Origin: an uncultured Granulosicoccaceae bacterium
GTDB lineage: Bacteria; Pseudomonadota; Gammaproteobacteria; Granulosicoccales; Granulosicoccaceae
Assembly: GCA_938035525.1 (NCBI GenBank)
Contig: CALHOI010000041.1
Span: 1-64,000 of the forward strand
Length of the DNA: 64,000 nucleotides
Direction of reading: 5' to 3'
Within the stretch, counting starts at the first letter, position 1; the number at the start of each line of letters is the position of its first letter. The position numbers were made by a program, and so were the translations under genes. The notes beneath the pieces are model-generated. The model ran no database searches. It was not told the origin of the DNA and saw only the letters and a list, made by a program, of their open reading frames with translations. Of the stretch, positions 37,270-45,522 are shown in pieces.

Positions 37270-37648
37270 TCTTATTATTCCCTCTTATGTAGTGAGTGTC
37301 GGAAAATTCCACACATCCCCTGGCTTTTTGTGAGTCAGTACACATCGGGTCGACTCTTCATTTGGACGCGCACATGAGTTAAAGGTTCATGCGCTGCCCA
37401 ACTGATCAGGTAACGGCCTGCGAAGTCCGGTCCTTACCGTCTTGTACCAACTTTTGCGGCCATAATTGAACATAGTCGATCAAGACGCGATCGGCGTCAC
37501 GGTACGCAAAATTAACGAGTGGAAAGGTTTGGGTTAGTTGTGGTTTTCCTGCCAATCGCGGTTAAACAATGCAAATGAAACGGCGTGGTCTCAATTAGTT
37601 TTACTAACTGTGGTCATAATGAGCTCAGAACACGAAAAAGGCTTGGTT
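37270..37648. other. Non-coding stretch before the Slp genes
   Basis: About 380 bases between the divergent 98-residue gene and the first slp start. I see no RNA gene, strong promoter or repeat. The ORF track extends the slp gene back to 37538, but those codons do not form a signal peptide. Confidence 0.5.
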
Positions 37649-38251
37649 ATGGTTAGGTCGAAGTATCGTCTCCTGGCCAGACGGATTTTGGTTGCAGGAT
37701 ATCTGGGTAGTACATTGAGGGCCGGTCGGTTGGGCTTGGCAGTGGCCATTATCGCGCTAGCGCTTGTGGGTTGTGCAACGCCGGCACCGCCAGGTGAGGT
37801 TGTAAAGCTGTCGGTCGCACAAGTTCAAAACGGCGCTGAGCTCGGTGTGCCCTTGCGTTGGGGCGGTACTATTGCCAGCGTGGTAAACAAGGCCGAAACC
37901 ACCATAGTTGAGGTTGTATCAAGGCCATTGCAGCGATCGGGGCGTCCACTGCACAACGATAAAACAGATGGCCGGTTTTTGGCTGAATTGCAGGGGTTCC
38001 TTGACCCTGAAATTTTGAGCCCAGGGCGGGACATCAGTCTGGTGGGGACGGTTAACCGGATAGAGTCAGGACAGGTTGGCGAAGCGGAATATCAGTACCC
38101 CTACATGACGGTATTCGATTATCGAGTATGGAAGAAATTAAGCGAAATCGACCCCAACTCTGGTTACCCACATTATTTCATTCATGATCGCTATTGGCTG
38201 GATTGGCCGCACCGCAGACGGCGTGGTCTCAGTGGACAAATTATTTTTTAG
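37649..38251 (+). CDS. Slp-family outer-membrane lipoprotein (copy 1)
   Basis: 200 residues from the ATG at 37649, which has AAAAGG 8 bases upstream. A basic N-terminus precedes the lipobox LALVGC (Cys about 41). Slp-family features follow: LRWGGTIASVVN, EVVSRPLQRSGRPL, DGRFLAELQGFLDPEILSPGRD, the GTVNRIESGQVGEAEYQYP motif, and a basic end. E. coli Slp is a starvation-inducible outer-membrane lipoprotein linked to acid and stationary-phase survival. A second Slp gene begins 68 bases later on the same strand. The basic RRRRG stretch near the end is absent from copy 2. Confidence 0.87.
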   Translation: MVRSKYRLLARRILVAGYLGSTLRAGRLGLAVAIIALALVGCATPAPPGEVVKLSVAQVQNGAELGVPLRWGGTIASVVNKAETTIVEVVSRPLQRSGRPLHNDKTDGRFLAELQGFLDPEILSPGRDISLVGTVNRIESGQVGEAEYQYPYMTVFDYRVWKKLSEIDPNSGYPHYFIHDRYWLDWPHRRRRGLSGQIIF

Positions 38252-38319
38252 GGTTATCAGTTCGATAGTCAAAAGCCGTGGAGATTAGCCGTTTACCGGC
38301 TAGCTCGGAGAATCAAGTA

Positions 38320-38892
38320 GTGAAAGCAGCAGTGAAGCAAGTATTAAGTCATTTCCTGAAACCAGCAGCGGCTAATCATGCGTTGCCTGGTGGTGCAAAA
38401 TTACGGAAATTGCTCTCGATGGCGTTGGTAACCGTGGTAACGGCAGTTTTGTTTGGTTGTGCCACCCCACCTCTGAACACGAATGAAGTCAGCGTTCAAC
38501 TAACACCTGAGCAAATTCTGTCTGAGCCGGATGAGGCCAAGGGCACTGTCATTTGGGGTGGGGTTATTGTTAGCAGCACCAATTTGGTCGATCGTACCCA
38601 ATTTGAAGTATTGGCTTACCCGCTTGATAGCAGGCAACGCCCGTTGACGCATAGAAAATCGTTAGGACGCTTTTTGCTGCAATCACCAGACTACATCGAA
38701 ACTCAAAACTACTCGCCTGGCCGGGAATTGACCGCCATTGGCACCTTGCAAGGGGTCACAAAAGGTGAGATCGGTGAAGCCAGTTATGTCTATCCAACCG
38801 TGACCATTAATGATGTTCATCTGTGGCATCCGGATAACAGCCATGAAAAACCAAGATTTATATTTGGTATAGGTTTGAACATCGGCGGTTAG
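38320..38892 (+). CDS. Slp-family outer-membrane lipoprotein (copy 2)
   Basis: 190 residues from the GTG at 38320, which has GGAG 9 bases upstream; the ORF-track GTG at 38278 lacks one. An unusually long N-region precedes the hydrophobic core and lipobox AVLFGC. The body repeats copy 1 motifs: VIWGGVIVSSTN, LAYPLDSRQRPL, GRFLLQSPDYIETQNYSPGRE and GTLQGVTKGEIGEASYVYP. The two proteins are clearly paralogous but well diverged, so the duplication is not recent. Confidence 0.85.
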   Translation: MKAAVKQVLSHFLKPAAANHALPGGAKLRKLLSMALVTVVTAVLFGCATPPLNTNEVSVQLTPEQILSEPDEAKGTVIWGGVIVSSTNLVDRTQFEVLAYPLDSRQRPLTHRKSLGRFLLQSPDYIETQNYSPGRELTAIGTLQGVTKGEIGEASYVYPTVTINDVHLWHPDNSHEKPRFIFGIGLNIGG

Positions 38893-39285
38893 ATTTGCAT
38901 AGCCTACCCGTTGAAAATCAATTGCTTATAGGCACTAATTAATAATCTATCTTAGTAAAATCAGACACTTATGTGTCAGATATTCGGCTCTATAACTTCT
39001 ATCTTCCAACGCTTCCATGCGCTAGACTGGCCTCAGCCAAGCGTTTGAGTGGCAACTTCGTGGTTACAACATCGTAGTACTCTCAGGCGCAGACAGTCAG
39101 TGGCGCAGACCAAAACTGTGGCTCGTAACATAGGGGGTGGGAGCCTATCCCGCCAAAACGTGAAATAGCAGTGGTAACTAATCCACATCGTGCAGTTTCG
39201 GCTGATGTTGAAACTTCACACGGGTAGTTCAACCGTCGCTAAGAGTCCGCATGCACGGCAAGCTTGTAGCCGTGGGGGATGAGAC
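38893..39285. other. Non-coding stretch between slp copy 2 and the protease gene
   Basis: About 390 bases with no open frame that I can support. It contains a small inverted repeat GACAC-TTAT-GTGTC near 38969 and a repeated GGCGCAGAC near 39090. No terminator with a T-tract and no RNA gene is visible. Confidence 0.5.
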
Positions 39286-39924
39286 ATGCGAAGCACCAGA
39301 AAAATAATAGGTGCGCTTCTCGTTTGCACTGGCCTTTGGTCAACGCAAGTGGTAGCAGCACCAGAGTGTGTTTGGCCGGATGATAAAACGCTTGAGGCGA
39401 TTTTACCGGTAGCCACCGATCATGGTAGTCACGCCAGTGGTGTGGTTTTTGCGCACAACCGAGTGCTAACGGCCGCTCACGCGGTCGACGGTGCCGGGCA
39501 ATTTTTTGTGCGAGTACAAGACGGATTCCGCAAAGCATCGTTGATGCTAATAGATCGTCAAAACGATTTGGCTGTGTTGTCGGTCGACACACACGATATA
39601 ACCCCCGTGCCCCTGTCAATGGGTCAACCGAGTCAAAGCCAGATGGTTTGGGCGGTGGGTTTCCCTAAAGCACAGGGAAAAACAACTTCAGCCGGTGTGT
39701 TTCAGCGCAATCGCTCGGGTGCTTTGCACACCAGTGCGCCAATAGATTCCGGCCAATCCGGCGGTGGTTTGTTAACGTGCAACCAAGGCACATACCAGTT
39801 GCTTGGCATGCTGCGTGGCTATGGTGCCTACCTCAGCGGCGACAGATACGTTAAGTTGCAAAATCACTCTGTATCGGTGGCTGCCGCCACTATCCAGCGA
39901 TTTATTGGTAGTACTTACCAGTAG
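39286..39924 (+). CDS. Secreted trypsin-like (S1/Deg-type) serine protease
   Basis: 212 residues. The signal peptide ends at STQVVAA (about residue 25). The catalytic triad is visible: H65 in LTAAHAV, D94 in RQNDLAVL, and S158 in DSGQSGGGL. It is a single protease domain without PDZ modules, smaller than DegP/DegS. GVVFAHNRVLTAAHAVDGAG and WAVGFPKAQGKTTSAGVFQ are typical of stand-alone periplasmic or secreted chymotrypsin-fold enzymes. It may leave the cell through the type II system encoded nearby, but that is inference. Single gene. Confidence 0.88.
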   Translation: MRSTRKIIGALLVCTGLWSTQVVAAPECVWPDDKTLEAILPVATDHGSHASGVVFAHNRVLTAAHAVDGAGQFFVRVQDGFRKASLMLIDRQNDLAVLSVDTHDITPVPLSMGQPSQSQMVWAVGFPKAQGKTTSAGVFQRNRSGALHTSAPIDSGQSGGGLLTCNQGTYQLLGMLRGYGAYLSGDRYVKLQNHSVSVAAATIQRFIGSTYQ

Positions 39925-39950
39925 GTCAAACCCTTCTCAGCATTGACACG

Positions 39951-39979
39951 TGTTGCCCAGCGTTATCTTACGGGCAACA
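39951..39979. terminator. Hairpin after the protease gene
   Basis: TGTTGCCC and GGGCAACA form a perfect 8-bp stem with a 13-base loop, 27 bases after the protease stop. No T-tract follows, so intrinsic termination is uncertain. Confidence 0.4.
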
Positions 39980-40125
39980 TGCACCTTACGCTGCATATAG
40001 TTCGTTTTGTGCAGCCGTTGCCGTGTGCATGTCGTTTTAACCGCCATAAACACCGTTTTGAGTGAGCGGGTCTTTGTCAGATTCGCTAGCCTCTTGTGCA
40101 CACGATAACAGCGCAGGCTTCGCTC

Positions 40126-41532
40126 ATGACCATCAGCGTTTTTGACCTATTTAAAATTGGTATAGGTCCTTCCAGCTCCCACACCGTTGGTCCCATGGTG
40201 GCTGCCAACCAGTTCGTTCGATTCCTGGAAGAGCAATCGGACGCTGCTCTGGTTGAAAGAATAAAAGTGGATTTATTGGGCTCTTTGGGTGCAACCGGAA
40301 AAGGCCATGGCAGCGACAAAGCCGTGCTTTTGGGCTTGCAAGGTGAGCATCCGCGTACAGTTGATGTAGAAACAATCGAATCTGTCTTAGCGTCTATTCG
40401 TGAGTCTTCGCAGTTAAAAATACCCGGTCGGCAAGAAAAGCTCGTTTTTAGCGAGAAAACTGATCTGGTCATGCACAAGCGAAAATCCTTACCATTTCAT
40501 CCCAATGGCATGGTTTTCACTGCATTTAATGCAGCGGGTGATGTGCTTTTTAAACGCACGTTTTTTTCAGTGGGTGGCGGGTTTGTTGTGGATGAAGAGG
40601 CTGCCGCCGATCAAAGTCCGATAAAAACTGCCACTGTCGATGTGCCTTACCCGTTTACAACGGGCGATCAACTACTGGCAATTTGCAAGCAAACGGGTTT
40701 GTCCATTGCCCAAGTGATGATGGCAAACGAAACCAGCGTGCTTAGCGAAGCAACTGTGCGTGAAAACATCTTGGAGTTGTGGGAATCCATGCAGGCGTGT
40801 GTTCAACGCGGTTGTCGCGAACACGGTATTTTGCCTGGTGGCATGAAAGTAAAGCGCCGTGCCGCCGGTTTGTTCGAAAAACTTAAATCTAATCCAGAGC
40901 GTGGTTTGTCTGATCCACTAACGGTAATGGATTGGGTCAATTTGTATGCCTTGGCTGTCAACGAAGAAAATGCAGCGGGCGGACGCGTCGTGACTGCGCC
41001 GACCAATGGTGCTGCGGGTATTATTCCGGCTGTGTTGCACTATTACGTGAACTTCTGCCCAGACAGCAGTGACGATGGCGTCGTGGATTTTCTGCTTACC
41101 GCGGGCGCTATAGGTATTCTTTACAAAGAAAATGCATCCATTTCAGGTGCTGAAGTTGGTTGTCAGGGGGAAGTGGGATCTGCATGCTCAATGGCTGCAG
41201 GTGCATTGGCCTCAGTGCTTGGAGGCACACCAGAACAGGTGGAAAATGCCGCTGAAATTGGTATGGAACACAACTTGGGACTGACCTGTGATCCGGTGGG
41301 TGGTTTGGTTCAGGTCCCGTGTATTGAGCGCAATGCCATGGCCTCGGTCAAGGCGATCAATGCATCGCGCATCGCCTTGCGCGGTGACGGGACCCATTAC
41401 GTGTCGCTCGATAAGGTGATTAAAACCATGCGCGATACAGGTGCCGATATGAAAACCAAATACAAGGAAACGGCCAGAGGCGGGTTGGCTATCAATGTTA
41501 TTGAAGTGCCGGTGAGTTTCCCCGACTGCTAG
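40126..41532 (+). CDS. sdaA: L-serine dehydratase, single-chain [4Fe-4S] type
   Basis: 468 residues from the ATG at 40126 ([20 protein letters not shown], the family N-terminus); the ORF track starts 10 codons early. It deaminates L-serine to pyruvate and ammonia using an oxygen-labile 4Fe-4S cluster. The beta domain (1-160) and alpha domain are fused as in E. coli SdaA/SdaB. Cluster cysteines lie in [17 protein letters not shown] and [35 protein letters not shown] is also conserved. Stand-alone gene. Confidence 0.96.
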   Translation: MTISVFDLFKIGIGPSSSHTVGPMVAANQFVRFLEEQSDAALVERIKVDLLGSLGATGKGHGSDKAVLLGLQGEHPRTVDVETIESVLASIRESSQLKIPGRQEKLVFSEKTDLVMHKRKSLPFHPNGMVFTAFNAAGDVLFKRTFFSVGGGFVVDEEAAADQSPIKTATVDVPYPFTTGDQLLAICKQTGLSIAQVMMANETSVLSEATVRENILELWESMQACVQRGCREHGILPGGMKVKRRAAGLFEKLKSNPERGLSDPLTVMDWVNLYALAVNEENAAGGRVVTAPTNGAAGIIPAVLHYYVNFCPDSSDDGVVDFLLTAGAIGILYKENASISGAEVGCQGEVGSACSMAAGALASVLGGTPEQVENAAEIGMEHNLGLTCDPVGGLVQVPCIERNAMASVKAINASRIALRGDGTHYVSLDKVIKTMRDTGADMKTKYKETARGGLAINVIEVPVSFPDC

Positions 41533-41584
41533 CATTGCTGTTGATACGCGTATACTCAACTCAGGCCAAACTGAATCCAATCCT

Positions 41585-42040
41585 ATGAATGCACTTGCCA
41601 TCGCTGTGCACGTTGTTGCTGCCGTTGTCTGGGTGGGCGGTCTATTTTTCGCCTACGTAGTGTTGCGACCAACGGCTGCGACGTTCGAACCACCTCAGCG
41701 ATTAACGCTATGGGCGGGTGTGTTCAAACGATTTTTTCCCTGGGTCTGGATGGCCATTGTGTTTATCATGCTCAGTGGTTACTGGCTGATATTTGACTGG
41801 TTCAAAGGCTTTGCAACCACACCCGGTTATGTCCACATCATGCATTTACTTGGCTGGGTCATGACACTGTTGTTTGTGTTTATGTACTACAAAATCTACC
41901 CCGCGTTTGTTGCCGCCGTTAAAGCTGAAGACTGGCCGGCCGCAGGTTCGGTGCTAAACCGAATCAGACAAATTGTATTGATCAATTTGATCATTGGTTT
42001 GTCGCTGTTATTGATTATCACTGCCTTGCAACGCCTGTAA
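41585..42040 (+). CDS. CopD-like membrane protein
   Basis: 151 residues with four membrane helices (about 2-25, 45-68, 83-104, 128-148). The N-terminal HVVAAVVWVGGLFFAYVVLRP and the PGYVHIMHLLGWVMTLLFVFMYYKIYP segment are the CopD (PF05425) pattern, with conserved histidines in helices 1 and 3 that could bind heme or copper. No copper genes are adjacent. The specific role is unknown. Confidence 0.75.
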   Translation: MNALAIAVHVVAAVVWVGGLFFAYVVLRPTAATFEPPQRLTLWAGVFKRFFPWVWMAIVFIMLSGYWLIFDWFKGFATTPGYVHIMHLLGWVMTLLFVFMYYKIYPAFVAAVKAEDWPAAGSVLNRIRQIVLINLIIGLSLLLIITALQRL

Positions 42041-42097
42041 GGCCCTGCCGATTGTGGCTTGCATTCCGCAAGTCACCTTGCCAACCCATTGATGTCA

Positions 42098-42119
42098 AAT
42101 TGTGATCAGTGTCACACAT
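42098..42119 (+). promoter_or_regulatory. CRP-type binding site
   Basis: The core TGTGATCAGTGTCACA (42101-42116) matches TGTGA-N6-TCACA exactly, with flanking AAT and CAT extending the match to the CRP consensus. It lies in the 282-base spacer between the CopD-like gene and msrA, about 205 bases before the msrA start. It probably serves the msrA-ppk2 unit. Confidence 0.65.
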
Positions 42120-42322
42120 CGTTGACGCTGCATTCTTTTGGGCGATAAAAATCGCGCACAAGCCGCTGAATTTCCGTCATTGCAGCCGAATTTGCAAAAA
42201 ATACGCGTTAATTACTGTGGCCTTATTACCGCTTTCAGTTTCGTTTAAGCAAGCTTCGGTAATGTCGTAGCACAAGATTTATTTTTTGCACGTTTTCATG
42301 TGCTTGGAAAGGGAAGCTACGG

Positions 42323-43006
42323 GTGTTTGGTTTGTTTAAAAAAACAGAGCTACCAACAAAAGACGAGGCCTTGCCTGGTCGTGACGTTGCCCTGCGCGTA
42401 GCCGAAAAACACCTTGTGCTACAGAATTCGCTGCAGGGCCCATTTCCTGGCGACATGCAGCTTGCCATGTTTGGTATGGGGTGTTTTTGGGGTGTGGAGC
42501 GTTTGTTCTGGCAACAGGAAGGCGTGTACTCGACGGCGGTTGGTTATGCGGCCGGTATCACTGCCAATCCGCTTTATCAGGAAGTGTGTACTGGCATGAC
42601 GGGTCATAACGAGGTAGTACGTGTCGTGTACGACCCTGCCATTATCTCTTACGAGCGACTGCTTACTTTATTTTGGGAATCGCACGACCCGACACAGGGC
42701 ATGGCTCAAGGTAACGACCGAGGCACCCAGTATCGCTCAGGTATTTACTGCTACAGCGACGAACAACAAACACTGGCAAACGCGAGCAAACAACAGTTTC
42801 AATCAGCGTTATCGCACAAGGGATTCGGAGAAATCACCACCGAAATCCTTGCCGCGCCTACGTTTTATTTTGCCGAAGACGAACATCAACAGTACTTGCA
42901 TAAAAACCCGGGCGGCTATTGCAGCATGCGCGGTACCGGAGCTGTTTGTCCGATTGGCTCAGAAGATCTAGCTAACCACGGCTCTGACGCAAGGGCAACA
43001 ACGTGA
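42323..43006 (+). CDS. msrA: Peptide-methionine (S)-S-oxide reductase
   Basis: 227 residues read from a GTG with AAGGGA 6 bases upstream. MsrA repairs oxidised methionine. The active-site [10 protein letters not shown] motif follows a roughly 50-residue N-terminal extension. TAVGYAAG, the [12 protein letters not shown] motif and [20 protein letters not shown] are conserved, and the C-terminal [14 protein letters not shown] carries the resolving cysteines. Its stop overlaps the ppk2 start by 4 bases. A CRP-type site lies upstream. Confidence 0.95.
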   Translation: MFGLFKKTELPTKDEALPGRDVALRVAEKHLVLQNSLQGPFPGDMQLAMFGMGCFWGVERLFWQQEGVYSTAVGYAAGITANPLYQEVCTGMTGHNEVVRVVYDPAIISYERLLTLFWESHDPTQGMAQGNDRGTQYRSGIYCYSDEQQTLANASKQQFQSALSHKGFGEITTEILAAPTFYFAEDEHQQYLHKNPGGYCSMRGTGAVCPIGSEDLANHGSDARATT

Positions 43007-43875
43007 TTCAGCCGCCGACCGATGCCATGTTAGTGCCGTTTGATGGCAGCTTTAGAGTAGCCGACTATGCCACCGTGCCCGGTGAAGACATCGGTAAAAA
43101 AGATTTGCAAAAATCGCTGAAAAAACGCGTCGATCAAATCAGTAAGCTGCAGCGAAAGCTGTACGCAGACGATCGGTTTGCCATGCTGCTGGTGTTTCAG
43201 GCAATGGATGCGGCTGGTAAAGACGGCACCATTCGAGCGGTCATGAGCGGTGTTAACCCTGCCGGGTGCCAGGTTTATTCGTTTAAGTCGCCTTCATCAG
43301 AAGAGCTTGATCACGATTTTCTATGGCGAACCAGTAACCGTTTACCGGAACGTGGCCGCATTGGTATTTTTAATCGTAGTTACTACGAGGAAGTACTGGC
43401 TGTTCGGGTTAGACCAGAATACTTAGCCAAGCAACGATTACCGCACATAGACGTCCAAAACATCTGGGCAAATCGATTTGAATCTATCAGGGAGCACGAA
43501 GCTCACCTCACCAGAAACGGCACTATCGTATTAAAGTTTTGGTTAAACGTTTCTCGTGAGGAACAAAAAGACCGTTTCATGAGTCGATTAACTACACCCG
43601 AACGCTATTGGAAGTTTTCAAAAACAGATTTATCAGAACGAGGTAAGTGGTCTGACTACATGGCGGCCTATCAGGACATTTTTAATGAAACGTCGCGTGA
43701 AAACGCGCCCTGGTATGCCATTCCAGCAGATAACAAGCCTTACATGCGGTTATGTGTTGCACAGGTTATTGCGCAAACACTGGAGTCACTGCCGCTCGAG
43801 TACCCGGAGAAGTCAGCCGAAGAGCTGGCCTTATTTGAACAACATATTAATCATTTGGAAAACGAATCCGGTTGA
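43003..43875 (+). CDS. Polyphosphate kinase 2 family (polyphosphate:nucleotide phosphotransferase)
   Basis: 290 residues. PPK2 enzymes transfer phosphate between polyphosphate and nucleoside mono- or diphosphates. Walker A-like loop: [20 protein letters not shown]. Walker B region: [16 protein letters not shown]. Lid: [20 protein letters not shown]. The [17 protein letters not shown] end is the family C-terminal motif. Substrate class (AMP or ADP) cannot be told from the motifs alone. Its GTG start overlaps the msrA TGA (GTGA), an unusual coupling of protein repair and polyphosphate metabolism. Confidence 0.92.
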   Translation: MIQPPTDAMLVPFDGSFRVADYATVPGEDIGKKDLQKSLKKRVDQISKLQRKLYADDRFAMLLVFQAMDAAGKDGTIRAVMSGVNPAGCQVYSFKSPSSEELDHDFLWRTSNRLPERGRIGIFNRSYYEEVLAVRVRPEYLAKQRLPHIDVQNIWANRFESIREHEAHLTRNGTIVLKFWLNVSREEQKDRFMSRLTTPERYWKFSKTDLSERGKWSDYMAAYQDIFNETSRENAPWYAIPADNKPYMRLCVAQVIAQTLESLPLEYPEKSAEELALFEQHINHLENESG

Positions 43876-43984
43876 TTGGTCAGACTTTTGCGTAGCTGTT
43901 TTGTACAAACACAAACCTGAATACAGGTAAGTGTCTTTTAACAGCAGCACTGGCTAACAATTGGATTCGAACTGGGAGCAAATT

Positions 43985-44188
43985 ATGCAACCGATGAAAC
44001 GAGAAGCAATTCCTGAAGGCGACGCACTACGACCGCTGCCTGCGCAGCTAACGTACGCCGCCACGGTGGATATTCGTAATGTTGAACATGAAATCACTGA
44101 GTTTATGATTCGACGTGCCTGTGAAGAGATGGATGCGCAACAACAGTATCCGTTTTGTGGCCGCAAGCCGAAACAGCGAAGAGGGTAA
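43985..44188 (+). CDS. Hypothetical 67-residue protein
   Basis: Read from the ATG at 43985, which has GGGAG 7 bases upstream; the ORF track begins at an upstream TTG. The protein is small, charged and soluble (MQPMKREAIPEGDALRPLPA, EFMIRRACEEMDAQQQYPFC) with no recognisable domain. It lies 109 bases after ppk2 on the same strand. Confidence 0.55.
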   Translation: MQPMKREAIPEGDALRPLPAQLTYAATVDIRNVEHEITEFMIRRACEEMDAQQQYPFCGRKPKQRRG

Positions 44189-44231
44189 AGTTTAAAAGAG
44201 GCTAAAGTTTTCGTACTCTGGCAACGCAGAA

Positions 44232-44253
44232 AGGAGCCCGCATCACGGCTCCT
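44232..44253. terminator. Hairpin between convergent genes (67-residue gene and gspF)
   Basis: AGGAGCC and GGCTCCT make a perfect 7-bp stem with an 8-base loop in the spacer between converging genes. The T-tract is weak on both strands. A bidirectional terminator is plausible. Confidence 0.5.
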
Positions 44254-44289
44254 GAAGTCTTTATACCTGCACCGCGCACAGAAGTTTTT

Positions 44290-45522
44290 TTACGCTACTA
44301 GCTGGTTCATCTCAAAGATCGGCAACAGTATGCCGAGCACAATCGCCAATACCACGCCACCCATTATCAGTATTACCACCGGCTCAAACAAGCCAAGAAA
44401 AATGGCCATAACAGAATTCAGTTCGCGCTCTTGATGCGTGGCGGCTTTTTCCAGCATCGAATCCATTTTCCCCGAAGCCTCGCCACTGGCCACTAAGTGC
44501 AGCATCATCGGTGGAAAGTAACCGGTTTTCTCCAGCGCTGTACCCAGTGTGGAGCCTTCTCGTACCTGGCCTGCTGCCGTGTCGACTGCGGTGCGCATTG
44601 GGCGATTCGTTATAACCTGTGCCGATATATCCAATGCTTCAAGCACAGGAACACCACTGGCCGACAAGATACTTAAGGTTCGCGCAAACTGAGCGGTGTT
44701 GAATCCGCGAATCAACTTTTTAATCAGTGGTATTTTTAATAGAAAACCATGCACACGGGTTTTAAATGCTTCGCCTCGCATCGCGTACCTGAATGCAATG
44801 ACCACCACGATCAAAATAACCGCAACGATGAGCCCCCATTCGCGAACAAACGCGCTGGTGGCCAGTAACCCAACTGTCAGAGCTGGAAGTTCCTGATTCA
44901 TGCCTTCAAAAACCTGTACTACCTGTGGTACCACATAAGCCAGCAGGAAAGCCACGATAAGAATCGATGCAACCACCAGCATAGTGGGGTAGATCAAGGC
45001 CTTTTTAACGGTGGCGTTAGCGACCTGGCGCTCTTCGGTATAGTCGGCCAGACGCTCAAGCACCGCATCAAGGTGCCCCGATTGCTCACCGGCGGCAACC
45101 GTTGCCTGATAAATTTCGGGGAATACTTTCGGATAGTCTTTCAGCGCCGATGCAAACGTATGCCCTTCAAGTACTTTGGAGCGCACCGACAAAATCAATG
45201 ATTGAATTTTTGGTTTTTCAGTTTGTCGACTCACCGCCGCCAGCGCTTCTTCCAGTGGCGTACCCGCACCGCTTAAGGTGGCAACCTGTCGCGTCATCAA
45301 GGCCAGGTCATTGGTTTTGATACCGCCACGATACGTCGCGCCAGAAGGCGCCGCACCTGCTTTGGATTTGGAATTGGAGCGAACGGTGGTTTCTTCTACC
45401 GTGAGCGGTGTCAGCCCTTGTTGCCGAAGAGCGGCACGTGCCAATCGCGCTGTGTCTGCTTCAAGAACACCCTTTTTTTCTTTGCCGCGCTCGTCTAACG
45501 CGACGTACTCGAAAGCGGCCAT
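44290..45522 (-). CDS. gspF: Type II secretion inner-membrane platform protein GspF
   Basis: 410 residues, normal for GspF. The N-terminal MAAFEYVALDERGKEKKGVLEAD is the family start. Two T2SSF domains (about 75-200 and 280-400) each contain the cytoplasmic four-helix unit, and three membrane segments lie near 175-195, 225-245 and 380-402. AMGEASGKMDSMLEKAA-like (here SGEASGKMDSMLEKAA) and GEQSGHLDAVLERLADY are diagnostic. Its ATG shares one base with the gspE stop (TAATG). It is the last gene of the operon; gspG-N do not follow. Confidence 0.96.
   Translation of the reverse strand: MAAFEYVALDERGKEKKGVLEADTARLARAALRQQGLTPLTVEETTVRSNSKSKAGAAPSGATYRGGIKTNDLALMTRQVATLSGAGTPLEEALAAVSRQTEKPKIQSLILSVRSKVLEGHTFASALKDYPKVFPEIYQATVAAGEQSGHLDAVLERLADYTEERQVANATVKKALIYPTMLVVASILIVAFLLAYVVPQVVQVFEGMNQELPALTVGLLATSAFVREWGLIVAVILIVVVIAFRYAMRGEAFKTRVHGFLLKIPLIKKLIRGFNTAQFARTLSILSASGVPVLEALDISAQVITNRPMRTAVDTAAGQVREGSTLGTALEKTGYFPPMMLHLVASGEASGKMDSMLEKAATHQERELNSVMAIFLGLFEPVVILIMGGVVLAIVLGILLPIFEMNQLVA

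Noticed and set aside
37538-37648. N-terminal extension of Slp copy 1 in the ORF track
   Set aside because: It would place 37 non-signal residues before a standard lipoprotein signal; the ATG at 37649 has a better ribosome site.
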